A DNA stretch of 64,000 nucleotides. Origin: an uncultured Lachnospiraceae bacterium (GTDB taxonomy: Bacteria; Bacillota; Clostridia; Lachnospirales; Lachnospiraceae). Positions 1 through 7,797 of this stretch are shown one piece after another (within the stretch, counting starts at the first letter, position 1; each line of letters opens with the position of its first letter). The stretch lies in NCBI GenBank assembly GCA_900317585.1, contig ONHG01000016.1, positions 62,001 to 126,000 of the forward strand, written 5' to 3'. The notes beneath the pieces are model-generated. The model saw only the letters and a list, made by a program, of their open reading frames with translations. It was not told where the DNA came from and did no database searches. The translations under genes were made by a program, and so were the position numbers.

Positions 1-476
1 TTGTCAGCATGACAGGAACCTTCATTGATACAATAGTTATATGTACACTTACAGGACTTTCCATCGTGCTCACAGGCGCATGGCAGGTTGACGGACTCGA
101 GGGCGTGCAGGTTACTACATACGCATTCCAGAATGGTCTTCCTTTACCGAAAGAGTTATCAGCATTTGTACTTATGCTGTGTCTTGTATTTTTTGCCTTT
201 ACAACTATACTCGGTTGGGATTATTATAGTGAGCGGTGCTTAGAGTATTTGAGTGGCGGAAGGATGAAATATGTAAAGGTTTATCGCTGGATATATATAC
301 TTGCAGTTTTCATCGGACCTTATATGACTGTAAGTGCGGTGTGGACTATCGCTGATATCTTCAACGGTCTCATGGCTCTGCCAAATATGATAGCGCTGTT
401 TGCTCTTAGTGGTGTTGTTGTTAAGGAGACAAAGCATTTCTTCGAGCGACATAGAAATGGGGAAATCGAGGATTAA
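1..476 (+). CDS. Alanine/glycine:cation symporter (AGCS family), C-terminal part
   Basis: The reading frame is open to the left edge, so only the C-terminal ~158 residues are present. These proteins import alanine or glycine with Na+ or H+ across the cell membrane. The stretch GTFIDTIVICT followed by a tryptophan-containing loop, and FAFTTILGWDYYSERCLEYL, match the last conserved blocks of the AGCS family as I know it. At least three hydrophobic segments are visible, and the charged tail KETKHFFERHRNGEIED ends the protein. An internal ATG at 9 is not the true start, because conserved residues lie around it. It ends 2 bp before the next gene, so the two may be co-transcribed. Substrate cannot be told from this fragment. 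Confidence 0.85.
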   Translation, partial: VSMTGTFIDTIVICTLTGLSIVLTGAWQVDGLEGVQVTTYAFQNGLPLPKELSAFVLMLCLVFFAFTTILGWDYYSERCLEYLSGGRMKYVKVYRWIYILAVFIGPYMTVSAVWTIADIFNGLMALPNMIALFALSGVVVKETKHFFERHRNGEIED

Positions 477-478
477 TT

Positions 479-1033
479 ATGTTTTATATTTTGCGACATG
501 GAAGAACAGATTGGAATGAGGAGCACAGACTGCAGGGGGAGGTGGATATCCCACTCAACGAAACCGGCAGGCAGATGGCTTACGATGCCGCAGAAAAATA
601 TAAGGATATAGACTTTGACATATGCTACTGCTCCCCGCTTAAGAGAGCACAGGAGACGGCAAGGATTTTTCTTGCAGACAGAAACCCTGCAGTAGAGATT
701 ATCACTGACAACAGGCTTCACGAGATGTGCTTCGGTGATTATGAGGGAGTGAAGAACATCAGGCAAAAGCCCGAATGCCCTGTCTACCTGCTCTTTGAGG
801 AGCCGGAAAAATATGTGGCAAAGGACGGCGCAGAGAGCTTTGAGGAGCTATATCACAGAACAGGCGAGTTTATAGAGCAGGTGCTGAGACCGCAGCTTGA
901 GGCAGGCAAAAATGTGCTTGTCGTGGGACACGGTGCAATGAACTGCAGCATAGTCAATCAGTTTCGCGGCACACCTATAAAGGATTTCTGGAAGGATATG
1001 CAGGGAAACTGCGAGTTGCTTAGGGTTGAATAA
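479..1033 (+). CDS. Histidine phosphatase family protein (phosphoglycerate mutase-like)
   Basis: A 184-residue soluble protein of the histidine phosphatase superfamily. The N-terminal catalytic motif LRHGRTDWNEE carries the phospho-accepting histidine, and a later VVGHGAMN supplies the second catalytic histidine. The arginine in SPLKRAQETA and the glutamate in HEMCFGDYEG complete the usual active site. Length fits small-molecule phosphatases of this family, including alpha-ribazole phosphatase (CobC-like) and GpmB-like enzymes. No cobalamin genes are near, so the substrate is unknown. It starts 2 bp after the symporter stop, probably in the same transcript, and is followed by a hairpin terminator. 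Confidence 0.88.
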   Translation: MFYILRHGRTDWNEEHRLQGEVDIPLNETGRQMAYDAAEKYKDIDFDICYCSPLKRAQETARIFLADRNPAVEIITDNRLHEMCFGDYEGVKNIRQKPECPVYLLFEEPEKYVAKDGAESFEELYHRTGEFIEQVLRPQLEAGKNVLVVGHGAMNCSIVNQFRGTPIKDFWKDMQGNCELLRVE

Positions 1034-1071
1034 ACTTAGATTATTCTGAATAGTTATATCGTTTGTAATAG

Positions 1072-1101
1072 ATAGGGCATACCGGTTATGGGGTGCCCTA
1101 T
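1072..1101 (+). terminator. Hairpin terminator after the phosphatase gene
   Basis: ATAGGGCA pairs with TGCCCTAT around a short loop, followed by a weak T-containing stretch. It closes the two-gene unit on its left. Confidence 0.5.
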
Positions 1102-1205
1102 TGCTGTCAGAAACCAATTTCAATAGCATTTATTTATAAGTAAATGAATATTATATTATAAGTAATACTAAATTGACCACATAGCCTTATGCTCGTAAAA
1201 TAATT

Positions 1206-1236
1206 TTGTTAATTTTTTAGTAAATAAGAGTATAAT
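1206..1236 (+). promoter_or_regulatory. Putative sigma-A promoter of the purine permease
   Basis: TTGTTA at 1206 and TATAAT at 1231 with a somewhat long spacer of 19 bp, just upstream of the ribosome binding site at 1242. The preceding 130 bases are very AT-rich; I did not find a purine riboswitch in them. Confidence 0.4.
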
Positions 1237-1251
1237 TATTTGGAGGAACCA

Positions 1252-2724
1252 ATGAAAAAGACAACGAACTCTTCACCTTACCAGTTTGAGGGCAGAATAC
1301 CTCTGTCTCAGGCTATTCCGCTTGGTCTGCAGCATGTTATGGCTATGTTCATCGGAAACCTTACACCTCTTATCATTGTTATGGGAGCATGCGGGCTCAC
1401 AGCGGACGCTGGCTTTGCGGAGCTTAGAACTGCTCTCTTACAGAATGCAATGATTATCGCAGGTATTGTAACATTAGTACAGATGTTTTCCATCGGACCT
1501 GTCGGAGGAAAGGTACCTATCGTTATGGGAACCTCTTCGGGCTTTCTTGGAGTATTAAATAATACAGTTGCAGCGTGTGGCGGCGGAGTTATAGCATATG
1601 GTGCTATTATGGGAGCCTGCCTTGTAGGAGGTATCTTCGAGGGCATACTTGGAGCCTTCTTAAAGCCTTTGCGCAAGTTTTTCCCGGCAATCGTTACAGG
1701 CTCAGTTGTTATAGCAATCGGACTTTCACTCCTTGGAGTAGGAATCAACTACTTCTGTGGTGGAACAGGCAAAAATGATTACGGCTCACTGCCAAACCTT
1801 TTTATTGGAATGGTTGTACTTATAGTAATCGTGCTTCTTAAGCATTTTGCACCATCGCGCAGTATTTTTTCATCATCTGCCATCCTTTTTGGTATCCTGG
1901 CAGGATATGTTGTAGCAATCATTATGACACTTACCATGTCACACACAGGTGTGACCGCTGACGGTGTTAAATACACATACTCATGGGTTGTAAACTTTGA
2001 TGAGGTTAAAAATGCGGCATGGATAGCAGTTCCAAGCTTTATAGGCTTTGGAAAGCTGTCAGATGTGGGAATTTCCTTCCATGCCAATGCAATCATCCCA
2101 ATCGGCATCATGTTTATCGTTACTGCAATCGAGACAGTTGGCGATATCTCAGCCTGTGTGGAGGGCGGAATGGACAGAGAGGCTACAGATTCAGAGCTTT
2201 CAGGCGGTGTTATCTGTGATGGTATTGGTTCATCATTTGCAGCGCTTTTCGGAGTACTGCCAAATACCTCATTCTCACAGAATGTAGGTCTTGTTTCAAT
2301 GACAAAGGTTGTCAATAGATTTGCTATTTCAATGGGAGCTATATTCCTCGTTATTTGCGGCTTCTGCCCAAAGATTGGAGCTCTCATGTCAATCATGCCT
2401 CAGTCAGTGCTCGGTGGAGCTGCTGTTATGATGTTTGCCTCTATCCTGATTTCGGGAATTGAGCTCATCACAAAGGAGCCAATCGGCAGCCGTGAGATTA
2501 CAATTATCTCAGTTGCAATCGGTTTAGGCTACGGACTTGGCGCTACAACCGGTGCTACATCACATCTGCCATACTATGTACAGCTTATATTTGGCGGTTC
2601 AGGTATCGTGCCTTGCTCACTTTGCGCTATTCTTCTCAATATTATTTTGCCGAAGAAGTCAAAGAACGCGCCATATATGTGGGATATGGACGAGAAAGAT
2701 GATGTGAAGCGTGTGGATGACTAA
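1252..2724 (+). CDS. Xanthine/uracil permease (NCS2 family)
   Basis: A 490-residue multi-pass membrane protein of the nucleobase:cation symporter-2 family. The opening block LGLQHVMAMFIGNLTPLIIVMG is the family hallmark, and the NTSFSQNVGLVSMTKV block and the central ETVGDISACVEGG region match the substrate-binding helices of bacterial xanthine/uric acid permeases. A TTG in the same frame lies at 1240, but it would place GGAGG inside the gene; ATG at 1252, six bases after that site, is the better start. It sits directly upstream of yqeC, yqeB and, beyond an insertion, the molybdenum hydroxylase genes. Context therefore favours xanthine or another purine as substrate. A strong terminator follows. 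Confidence 0.9.
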   Translation: MKKTTNSSPYQFEGRIPLSQAIPLGLQHVMAMFIGNLTPLIIVMGACGLTADAGFAELRTALLQNAMIIAGIVTLVQMFSIGPVGGKVPIVMGTSSGFLGVLNNTVAACGGGVIAYGAIMGACLVGGIFEGILGAFLKPLRKFFPAIVTGSVVIAIGLSLLGVGINYFCGGTGKNDYGSLPNLFIGMVVLIVIVLLKHFAPSRSIFSSSAILFGILAGYVVAIIMTLTMSHTGVTADGVKYTYSWVVNFDEVKNAAWIAVPSFIGFGKLSDVGISFHANAIIPIGIMFIVTAIETVGDISACVEGGMDREATDSELSGGVICDGIGSSFAALFGVLPNTSFSQNVGLVSMTKVVNRFAISMGAIFLVICGFCPKIGALMSIMPQSVLGGAAVMMFASILISGIELITKEPIGSREITIISVAIGLGYGLGATTGATSHLPYYVQLIFGGSGIVPCSLCAILLNIILPKKSKNAPYMWDMDEKDDVKRVDD

Positions 2725-2738
2725 CGCTTAGGATTTTG

Positions 2739-2776
2739 AAGCCGTCCGGTGCATTAAGTACACCGGCGGCTTTATT
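2739..2776 (+). terminator. Rho-independent terminator after the permease
   Basis: GCCGTCCGGTG pairs with CACCGGCGGC around CATTAAGTA, followed by TTTATTGTTT. Confidence 0.8.
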
Positions 2777-2800
2777 GTTTGTGGGAAAGTATGGAAATAT

Positions 2801-3403
2801 ATGGAAAAAGTGATTTCAATAGTAGGCGCAGGTGGCAAGACCACACTCGTTCATAAGCTTGCAAGGGAATATCACAGGAGTGGAAAAGGTGTGCTTGTCA
2901 CAACAACAACGCACATGTATGTCGAAGCTGACACTGATCTATCCTGCGATTTTTTTGCGTTAAGGGATAAAATAATAAAAGATGGATATTGTATGGCGGG
3001 GCAGAAAATTTCTGAACAGTCAAAGTCAAAGATGTGCGGACTGCCGTATGATTTGCTTGATAAACTGATTAAAGACATGCCACAGGCGTTAGATTATGTT
3101 ATAATCGAAGCAGATGGGGCAAAGCACCATTCCCTCAAATATCCGGCAGCGGATGAGCCGGTCATATATCCGGGTACCACAGATGTTATCATAGTGCTTG
3201 GCACATGGGAAAAGGGCAGGTCATGTAGGGACGTTGTATTTCGATATGAGCTTATGCAAAAGGAACTTGGAACGGCAGAGGATGCAGTGGTTGATGATTC
3301 GATTATTGATACGCTGCGGCAGGTTTATGTCAGAAAGCTGCGCGATAGCGGGTTTGAAGGACGAGTATCGTGCGTTTTTGCGAATGAGCGTGGGTGGTTC
3401 TGA
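2801..3403 (+). CDS. yqeC: Selenium-dependent hydroxylase accessory protein YqeC
   Basis: A 200-residue protein with an N-terminal P-loop, IVGAGGKTTLVHKL (residues 6-19), and a TTTTHMY block, both typical of the YqeC family. YqeC proteins accompany molybdenum hydroxylases that carry a labile selenium cofactor; the biochemical role is not settled, but the P-loop suggests nucleotide hydrolysis. The segment DYVIIEADGAKHHSLKYPA matches the second conserved block. The protein is slightly short for the family. The ribosome binding site is weak. It lies just ahead of yqeB, and with selD, yedF and the hydroxylase genes further on it forms a selenium-molybdenum locus. Confidence 0.85.
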   Translation: MEKVISIVGAGGKTTLVHKLAREYHRSGKGVLVTTTTHMYVEADTDLSCDFFALRDKIIKDGYCMAGQKISEQSKSKMCGLPYDLLDKLIKDMPQALDYVIIEADGAKHHSLKYPAADEPVIYPGTTDVIIVLGTWEKGRSCRDVVFRYELMQKELGTAEDAVVDDSIIDTLRQVYVRKLRDSGFEGRVSCVFANERGWF

Positions 3404-3449
3404 ATAGTTGCAAATATGGAAATAATAAGGTAACAGGGTAATTAATCAT

Positions 3450-4412
3450 ATGAGCATGAATCAGAGCAATAATCAGATAATAAAGAAAAATTTGTTAATC
3501 ATATGCCGCGGCGCAGGAGACCTTGCGACCGGCATCATCCACAGACTGCACCGGGCAGGGCATAGGGTGATAGCGCTTGAGACAGACTATCCGGCAGCCA
3601 TACGGCGCCAGGTGTCCTTTTGCGAGGCAGTGTATGATGGGAGCGCAGCTGTAGAGGGTGTGACAGCCAGACTTGTTCCTGCCTTGGCTGATGCAGAGAC
3701 TGATACAGAGACATATTCAGGGATAAATGACACACCGGCAGCTCATATTGCATCAGAAAAGTGGGATAGTTCAGCCATCGAAGCTGTGCTTGAATCCGGG
3801 GAGGTCCCGCTTCTTATAGACCAAAAGGGTGAGTCAATTGCACTTTTGAAACCGGATGTTGTGGTAGATGCCATAATAGCAAAGAAAAATCTGGGTACCA
3901 CAATCAATATGGCACCGCTTGTGATAGGAGTAGGCCCGGGCTTTACGGCAGGGCAAGACGTGCATCTGGTGATTGAGTCCATGCGTGGGCACAATCTGGC
4001 GCGCATCATTACCGATGGCATGGCACAGCCCAACACAGGTGTTCCGGGAAATATCGCCGGCTTCACAAGTGAGCGTGTGATTCACGCTCCGGCGGCAGGA
4101 TATATTCATGACGTCAGAAAAATCGGAGATATAGTGCAAAAGGGCGATGAGATAGCGCGGATATATCCGGATAAAGAAAGCTATGACAATGCATTGTCTG
4201 AATATGTTCCGGTAAATGCTACAATTACAGGCATCATACGAGGCCTTATCCGTGAGGGTTATTATTTCAGGGAAGGCTTCAAGATAGCGGATATCGACCC
4301 GCGCGAGAGTGAGCTAACAAACTGCTTTACAATCTCTGACAAGGCAAGGAGTATAGCAGGCAGTGTGCTTGAGGCGGTATCGGCATTTGAGCACGGCGTA
4401 AAGATTTATTAA
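3450..4412 (+). CDS. yqeB: Selenium-dependent molybdenum hydroxylase maturation protein YqeB (EF2563 family)
   Basis: A 320-residue protein that opens with LLIICRGAGDLATGIIHRLHRAGH, a Rossmann-like nucleotide-binding start characteristic of the EF2563/YqeB family. Later blocks LLIDQKGESIALLKPDVVVDAIIAKKN and VGPGFTAGQDVHLVIESMRGH also fit. Members occur almost only in genomes with the selenium-cofactor trait and are thought to act in selenium insertion into molybdenum hydroxylases. About 25 residues around position 75-100 look like a variable insert. It should continue into the modABC/selD block, but here the next 12.6 kb is foreign DNA. Confidence 0.88.
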   Translation: MSMNQSNNQIIKKNLLIICRGAGDLATGIIHRLHRAGHRVIALETDYPAAIRRQVSFCEAVYDGSAAVEGVTARLVPALADAETDTETYSGINDTPAAHIASEKWDSSAIEAVLESGEVPLLIDQKGESIALLKPDVVVDAIIAKKNLGTTINMAPLVIGVGPGFTAGQDVHLVIESMRGHNLARIITDGMAQPNTGVPGNIAGFTSERVIHAPAAGYIHDVRKIGDIVQKGDEIARIYPDKESYDNALSEYVPVNATITGIIRGLIREGYYFREGFKIADIDPRESELTNCFTISDKARSIAGSVLEAVSAFEHGVKIY

Positions 4413-4519
4413 ATAATAAATGAGGGACTTTAATTAAGAATAAAGTCTGAGTTATAATTTAAATAGAAAAAATGAGACTAATAGATAGCAGTTCTATTTT
4501 AGGAAAGGTGGATATTTGC

Positions 4520-5953
4520 ATGGATTATAAAAGCAAAGTGAAAGAGCTAATTGAATATCCTAGAGAAGCGAATTGGTATGAATTCAAGACCAACTGGTAT
4601 GAGCCAGCAGGAATTGGTGAATATATTTCTTCGTTGTCAAATGCTGCCGCATTGGAAGGGCGCGAAGCCGGATATTTGGTATGGGGAGTAGACAATGATA
4701 CTCATGAAATTATTGGAACAACTTTTGATTATACGGTTGATGTAAAGAATGAGCCACTAGAGCATTATTTGGCAAGACAGGTTTTTCCGGATAACAATTT
4801 TTCATTTCACGAAATTACAGTAGAAGGAAAAAGGGTTGTCATTTTAGATATACCTGCAGCAACTAAAGTACCGACCAGTTTTGATAATAACAGATATTTA
4901 CGCATTGGATCCAGTAAAGTAAATCTGAATAAATACCCAGAGCGTGAGTCGAACCTATTTCATGTATTGCGTGTTGGGCTACCTACGATTTGTAATACAG
5001 AATCGGAGAATCAAGAATTAACATTTGATAAATTGTTTGTATATTATGCATCAAAGGGAATTACACTAAATAAAAGAACTTTTAAGAAGAATCTTGGCTT
5101 TTTGCTGGACAATGGGAAATATAATATGTTGGCGCAGTTAATGTCAGATAATAGCGGCATTCCGATACGTTTTGCAATTTTTAAAGGTAAAGATAAAACA
5201 TCCACGATGTATTCTGTTCGTGAATTCGGAAATACCTGCTTGCTGATGTCGTTAGATATAGTTCTTGAGTATGGTGGTGTACTGAATGTTCCACAGGCAG
5301 ATGAACGAGAAAGAATAGTGGAGAGAAAAGAGATTCCTCTATTTGATGAAGAGGCATTCCGAGAAGCAATGATAAATGCATTTGTGCATAATCAGTGGAC
5401 AACGGGGAATGCGCCAATGATAACAGCGTTTTCTGACAGAATAGAGATTTTATCCAGAGGAACAATTCCTCCGGGACAGACAATGGAAGGATTTTTCGCG
5501 GGTGAATCTGTACCGGTAAATCAAAAATTATCAGATATGTTATTGCAACTGCACATAAGTGAGCGTACAGGTCGTGGAGTCCCAAAGATAACAGAGGTTT
5601 ATGGAAAAGGAACATATGAGTTCAGGGAAAATTCTATTGTCGTGTCCATTCCGTTTACCAGGGTATCAACAGAGGATGAGGACCCAAGATGGACCCAAGA
5701 TAGGACCCAAGATAGGACCCAAGATGGAACTCAAGAAGATAGTAAGGGTAGTTCGGAGGATGAGAAAATTAAGCGTATTTTGGAATTTTGTCAAACCCCG
5801 AAAGGTATATTAGAAATCACAGAAATGTTAGGATATTCCGGAAGAAAGCCAACGAAGAAATATGTCAAACCATTGGTTGAACAAGGACGTTTGGCGATGA
5901 CGATTCCGGATAAGCCTCAAAGTAAGAATCAAAAGTATGTAACCGTGAAGTAA
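4520..5953 (+). CDS. AlbA_2 (Schlafen-like) domain ATP-binding/DNA-binding protein
   Basis: A 477-residue protein with an N-terminal AlbA_2/Schlafen-type domain (EYPREANWYEFKTNWYEPAGIGEYISSLSNAA) and a C-terminal half typical of the ATP-dependent helicase-like or regulator annotations (EAFREAMINAFVHNQW; ERTGRGVPKITEVYG). Near residues 385-405 a TQDR/TQDG repeat links to a winged-helix-like tail (ILEITEMLGYSGRKPTKKYVKPLVEQGRL). An upstream in-frame ATG at 4472 has no ribosome site, whereas AGGAAAGGTGG precedes ATG 4520. Family members are common in mobile and defence-rich regions; a role in regulation or defence is possible but unproven. It stands alone and may be part of the inserted DNA. Confidence 0.75.
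   Translation: MDYKSKVKELIEYPREANWYEFKTNWYEPAGIGEYISSLSNAAALEGREAGYLVWGVDNDTHEIIGTTFDYTVDVKNEPLEHYLARQVFPDNNFSFHEITVEGKRVVILDIPAATKVPTSFDNNRYLRIGSSKVNLNKYPERESNLFHVLRVGLPTICNTESENQELTFDKLFVYYASKGITLNKRTFKKNLGFLLDNGKYNMLAQLMSDNSGIPIRFAIFKGKDKTSTMYSVREFGNTCLLMSLDIVLEYGGVLNVPQADERERIVERKEIPLFDEEAFREAMINAFVHNQWTTGNAPMITAFSDRIEILSRGTIPPGQTMEGFFAGESVPVNQKLSDMLLQLHISERTGRGVPKITEVYGKGTYEFRENSIVVSIPFTRVSTEDEDPRWTQDRTQDRTQDGTQEDSKGSSEDEKIKRILEFCQTPKGILEITEMLGYSGRKPTKKYVKPLVEQGRLAMTIPDKPQSKNQKYVTVK
5680..5737 (+). repeat. In-frame short repeats encoding a TQDR-type linker
   Basis: Four near-tandem copies of GGACCCAAGAT, spaced 11 to 13 bases, plus a diverged fifth (GGAACTCAAGA). They encode the Thr-Gln-Asp linker of the AlbA_2 protein. 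Two copies sit head to tail without the AG spacer, so copy number can probably change by slippage. Confidence 0.8.
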
Positions 5954-6185
5954 TTAATGGTGGGTGAATAGAACGATGGACTAGTTTGGAAGGGCATTTT
6001 AAAGAATAAGAAGTATTGTGCTTATTTCAACCAAAATCTGGTGCGTTTTCCTTAAAAAACAGCAACCCTGTCCATAGACAAACACAAAAACCCATCGTAT
6101 AATGAATACACGATTTGCAAATTTCATACTCTGCCGAAGTGTACAATTACTGACCGAAGCGGTATGATACTTTTGCATAAATCAG

Positions 6186-6213
6186 AAAAAGGTCACAAAC
6201 TGACACCTTTTTC
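6186..6213 (+). terminator. Hairpin with flanking A and T runs
   Basis: AAAAAGGTCA and TGACACCTTTTT pair around a short loop, giving a bidirectional terminator-like hairpin. It lies in the 815-base gene-free stretch after the AlbA_2 gene. The only other thing seen at 5954-6240 is an imperfect CATAC/GTATG repeat around 6125-6170. Confidence 0.45.
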
Positions 6214-6389
6214 GAGAAAATAAACCATGATAGTACCTTGTGGACGACACCGGATTGGTTTATACTATATCCAGGCTTGAGACAAGCCAATGAGAAAATG
6301 AAAATTGACAACTGAATATCAGTTACAGATTTGAGTAAAATTACGGATCATATACCCGCAGGATGAAAGTCACAGTTATCATATTAGTA

Positions 6390-6720
6390 GGCTGATGGAT
6401 TGAGAGATGAAGGTCAAGAGGCTGGACGGAAGTTCGGGCAATGCGGGAGCAGGTATGTTGCGTAAGGATAATAACCCATGAGGGGCGAGAAGTTCGTCCC
6501 GATCCCCGTAATGCAGGTAGGGGAGATAGTGCTTCTCCGGAATGGAGAAGGGCGTCGTGAACACAGATAGTGGCTCATCTGTAATTCCCGGAGGTGAGTA
6601 CACCTCTACGTATACGGGGCGATGAGGGGTCAGAAAGACCGGCGTATACCTTCATAGGACGTTAAGAGAAGTCCAAAACAGAATTAGTGATAACCAAAAT
6701 CGTTATCCATAGTTTATGCA
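6390..6720 (+). ncRNA. Putative large structured RNA upstream of the recombinases
   Basis: About 330 bases without a gene but dense in hairpins: GGGGCGA/TTCGTCCC (6482-6500), TCCCC/GGGGA (6503-6524), CTTCTCC/GGAGAAG (6532-6550), ACAGAT/ATCTGT (6562-6581), GGAGGTG/CACCTCT (6590-6607), GTATAC...GTATAC (6610-6658), GGAC/GTCC (6657-6674) and GATAAC/GTTATC (6689-6707). GC is higher here than in the neighbouring AT-rich DNA. It leads directly into a small ORF with its own ribosome site. I do not recognise the family; group II intron domain V was looked for and not found. Function could be a leader RNA or part of the recombination/regulatory region. Confidence 0.5.
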
Positions 6721-6768
6721 TTTTCAAATGAGCTATGGGTAGCGATTTTTTTAATGGAGGTAACGCAG

Positions 6769-6926
6769 ATGGAGGAAAAATAGATATTAAAGTAAAGACA
6801 ATTAAGATGGATACGGGTAAAGGGAATACCATAAAAGTAACCATGTCATACGGTGAACAATCAACTTTGGAAGAGTTGTTGATAGCCTATTTGGGGCAGG
6901 AAATAGCAGGTGGAAGTGCAGCATAA
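6769..6926 (+). pseudogene. Small element protein with a -1 frameshift just after the start
   Basis: GGAGG at 6756-6760 is well placed for ATG 6769, which opens MEEK and then hits TAG at 6781. Slipping back one base on the AAAAA run (6776-6780) continues as IDIKVKTIKMDTGKG and runs to 6926, giving a ~52-residue protein ending LGQEIAGGSAA. The in-frame ATG at 6735 has no ribosome site, so the shift is the better explanation. Either an A was lost (a broken gene or a base-calling error) or the run is a programmed slippery site. Small proteins of this size are common ahead of recombinases in such elements; function unknown. Confidence 0.5.
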
Positions 6927-7571
6927 TAGTGGCTGCCCGATGATTTATAAGGGCTCGTGTGATGGTTGTGACTGGTAAAAATGCTGAAAATTATATTTTG
7001 TCAGAAAATGTGGAAAAAAGTGGTAGACAAATATTTGCTTGGAATGTAATATAAGCATGTGGCAGGAAAACAGATTAAAAAATAGCCACAATACCTGTAA
7101 AACATTGCGAACGCCTAGCCAACGTGATGACCAATGTTAAGTTTTTCTAATTGAATAGTTGACAGCAAGACAGCTTGAAAATGTCGGTGCAGATGAGACA
7201 CCATGAAATAATAACCGCTGTCCATGGTCAACAAAGTAAGCGCAAGCTTACATACATATTTACATACGGAAACATCGTATGGATGCAGAGTATGGCGTCA
7301 GAGATTATAAGAATATATGACGTCAAAACAGTTTAAGTTGAAATGAATATCGAACCAGAATGAAGAAAAGATGTAAGTTATTTAGCTTTTCTGTAGGGTT
7401 TGTGCTTTTCGGCTTTCGTGTGTAAATGTGATATGTAGCGCGGTTGTTACAGCAGATGTAACAAGAGACTTTGTTAACTATGGAGAGCGGTTTTTGTGTC
7501 GCATGATTTAGCCATAAGGAGGACATTTTCAGGCTGTTTTTCATTTTTGAAGGGAAGGAGAAGAGTGTATT
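6927..7571. other. Gene-free stretch before the recombinase operon
   Basis: No credible gene. Two short hairpins are visible: GTAAGC-GCAA-GCTTAC at 7236-7251 and CATACG/CGTATG at 7263-7281. A 22-codon ORF at 6981-7049 lacks a clear ribosome site. AT-rich. Confidence 0.4.
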
Positions 7572-7754
7572 TTGCAGGAAACAGATACGAAAGAGCGGAA
7601 TGTGACGGAGTGTTCGCAGCATGATGCAAAACAACAGGGAAAGGCGAAACGGTATGGAAAATATACTGTTCAGTCCACCTTTGCAGGAAGCTGTAGCATT
7701 ACGGATGTTATGAATTGCTATATAGAACGGAAAGCGTCACTTAGATATCAATAG
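7572..7754 (+). CDS. Small conserved-looking protein upstream of the recombinases
   Basis: A 60-residue ORF starting at TTG after GGAAGGAG (7553-7560). The second half, KYTVQSTFAGSCSITDVMNCYIERK, resembles the short proteins that precede recombinase genes in Firmicute integrative elements, which read as small DNA-binding or regulatory factors. The first half is polar and Lys/Gln/Glu-rich. It ends 43 bases before the first recombinase and is probably co-transcribed. No named family can be assigned. A TTG start and the small size keep confidence moderate. Confidence 0.5.
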   Translation: MQETDTKERNVTECSQHDAKQQGKAKRYGKYTVQSTFAGSCSITDVMNCYIERKASLRYQ

Positions 7755-7797
7755 AAGCTATTTTTACAGCAGTTGAAGAACGATAGGAGGAATTGTA

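Noticed and set aside
1034-1251. Possible purine riboswitch before the permease
   Set aside because: The conserved joining regions of the purine aptamer are not present; the stretch is only AT-rich with a terminator hairpin.
2725-2800. Molybdenum-cofactor riboswitch before yqeC
   Set aside because: The gap is too short and consists mainly of a terminator hairpin.
6240-6720. Group II intron
   Set aside because: No reverse transcriptase, no domain V hairpin and no typical 5' end could be found.
6981-7049. 22-codon ORF starting MLKIIFCQKM
   Set aside because: No ribosome binding site and no other support; kept only as part of the gene-free stretch.
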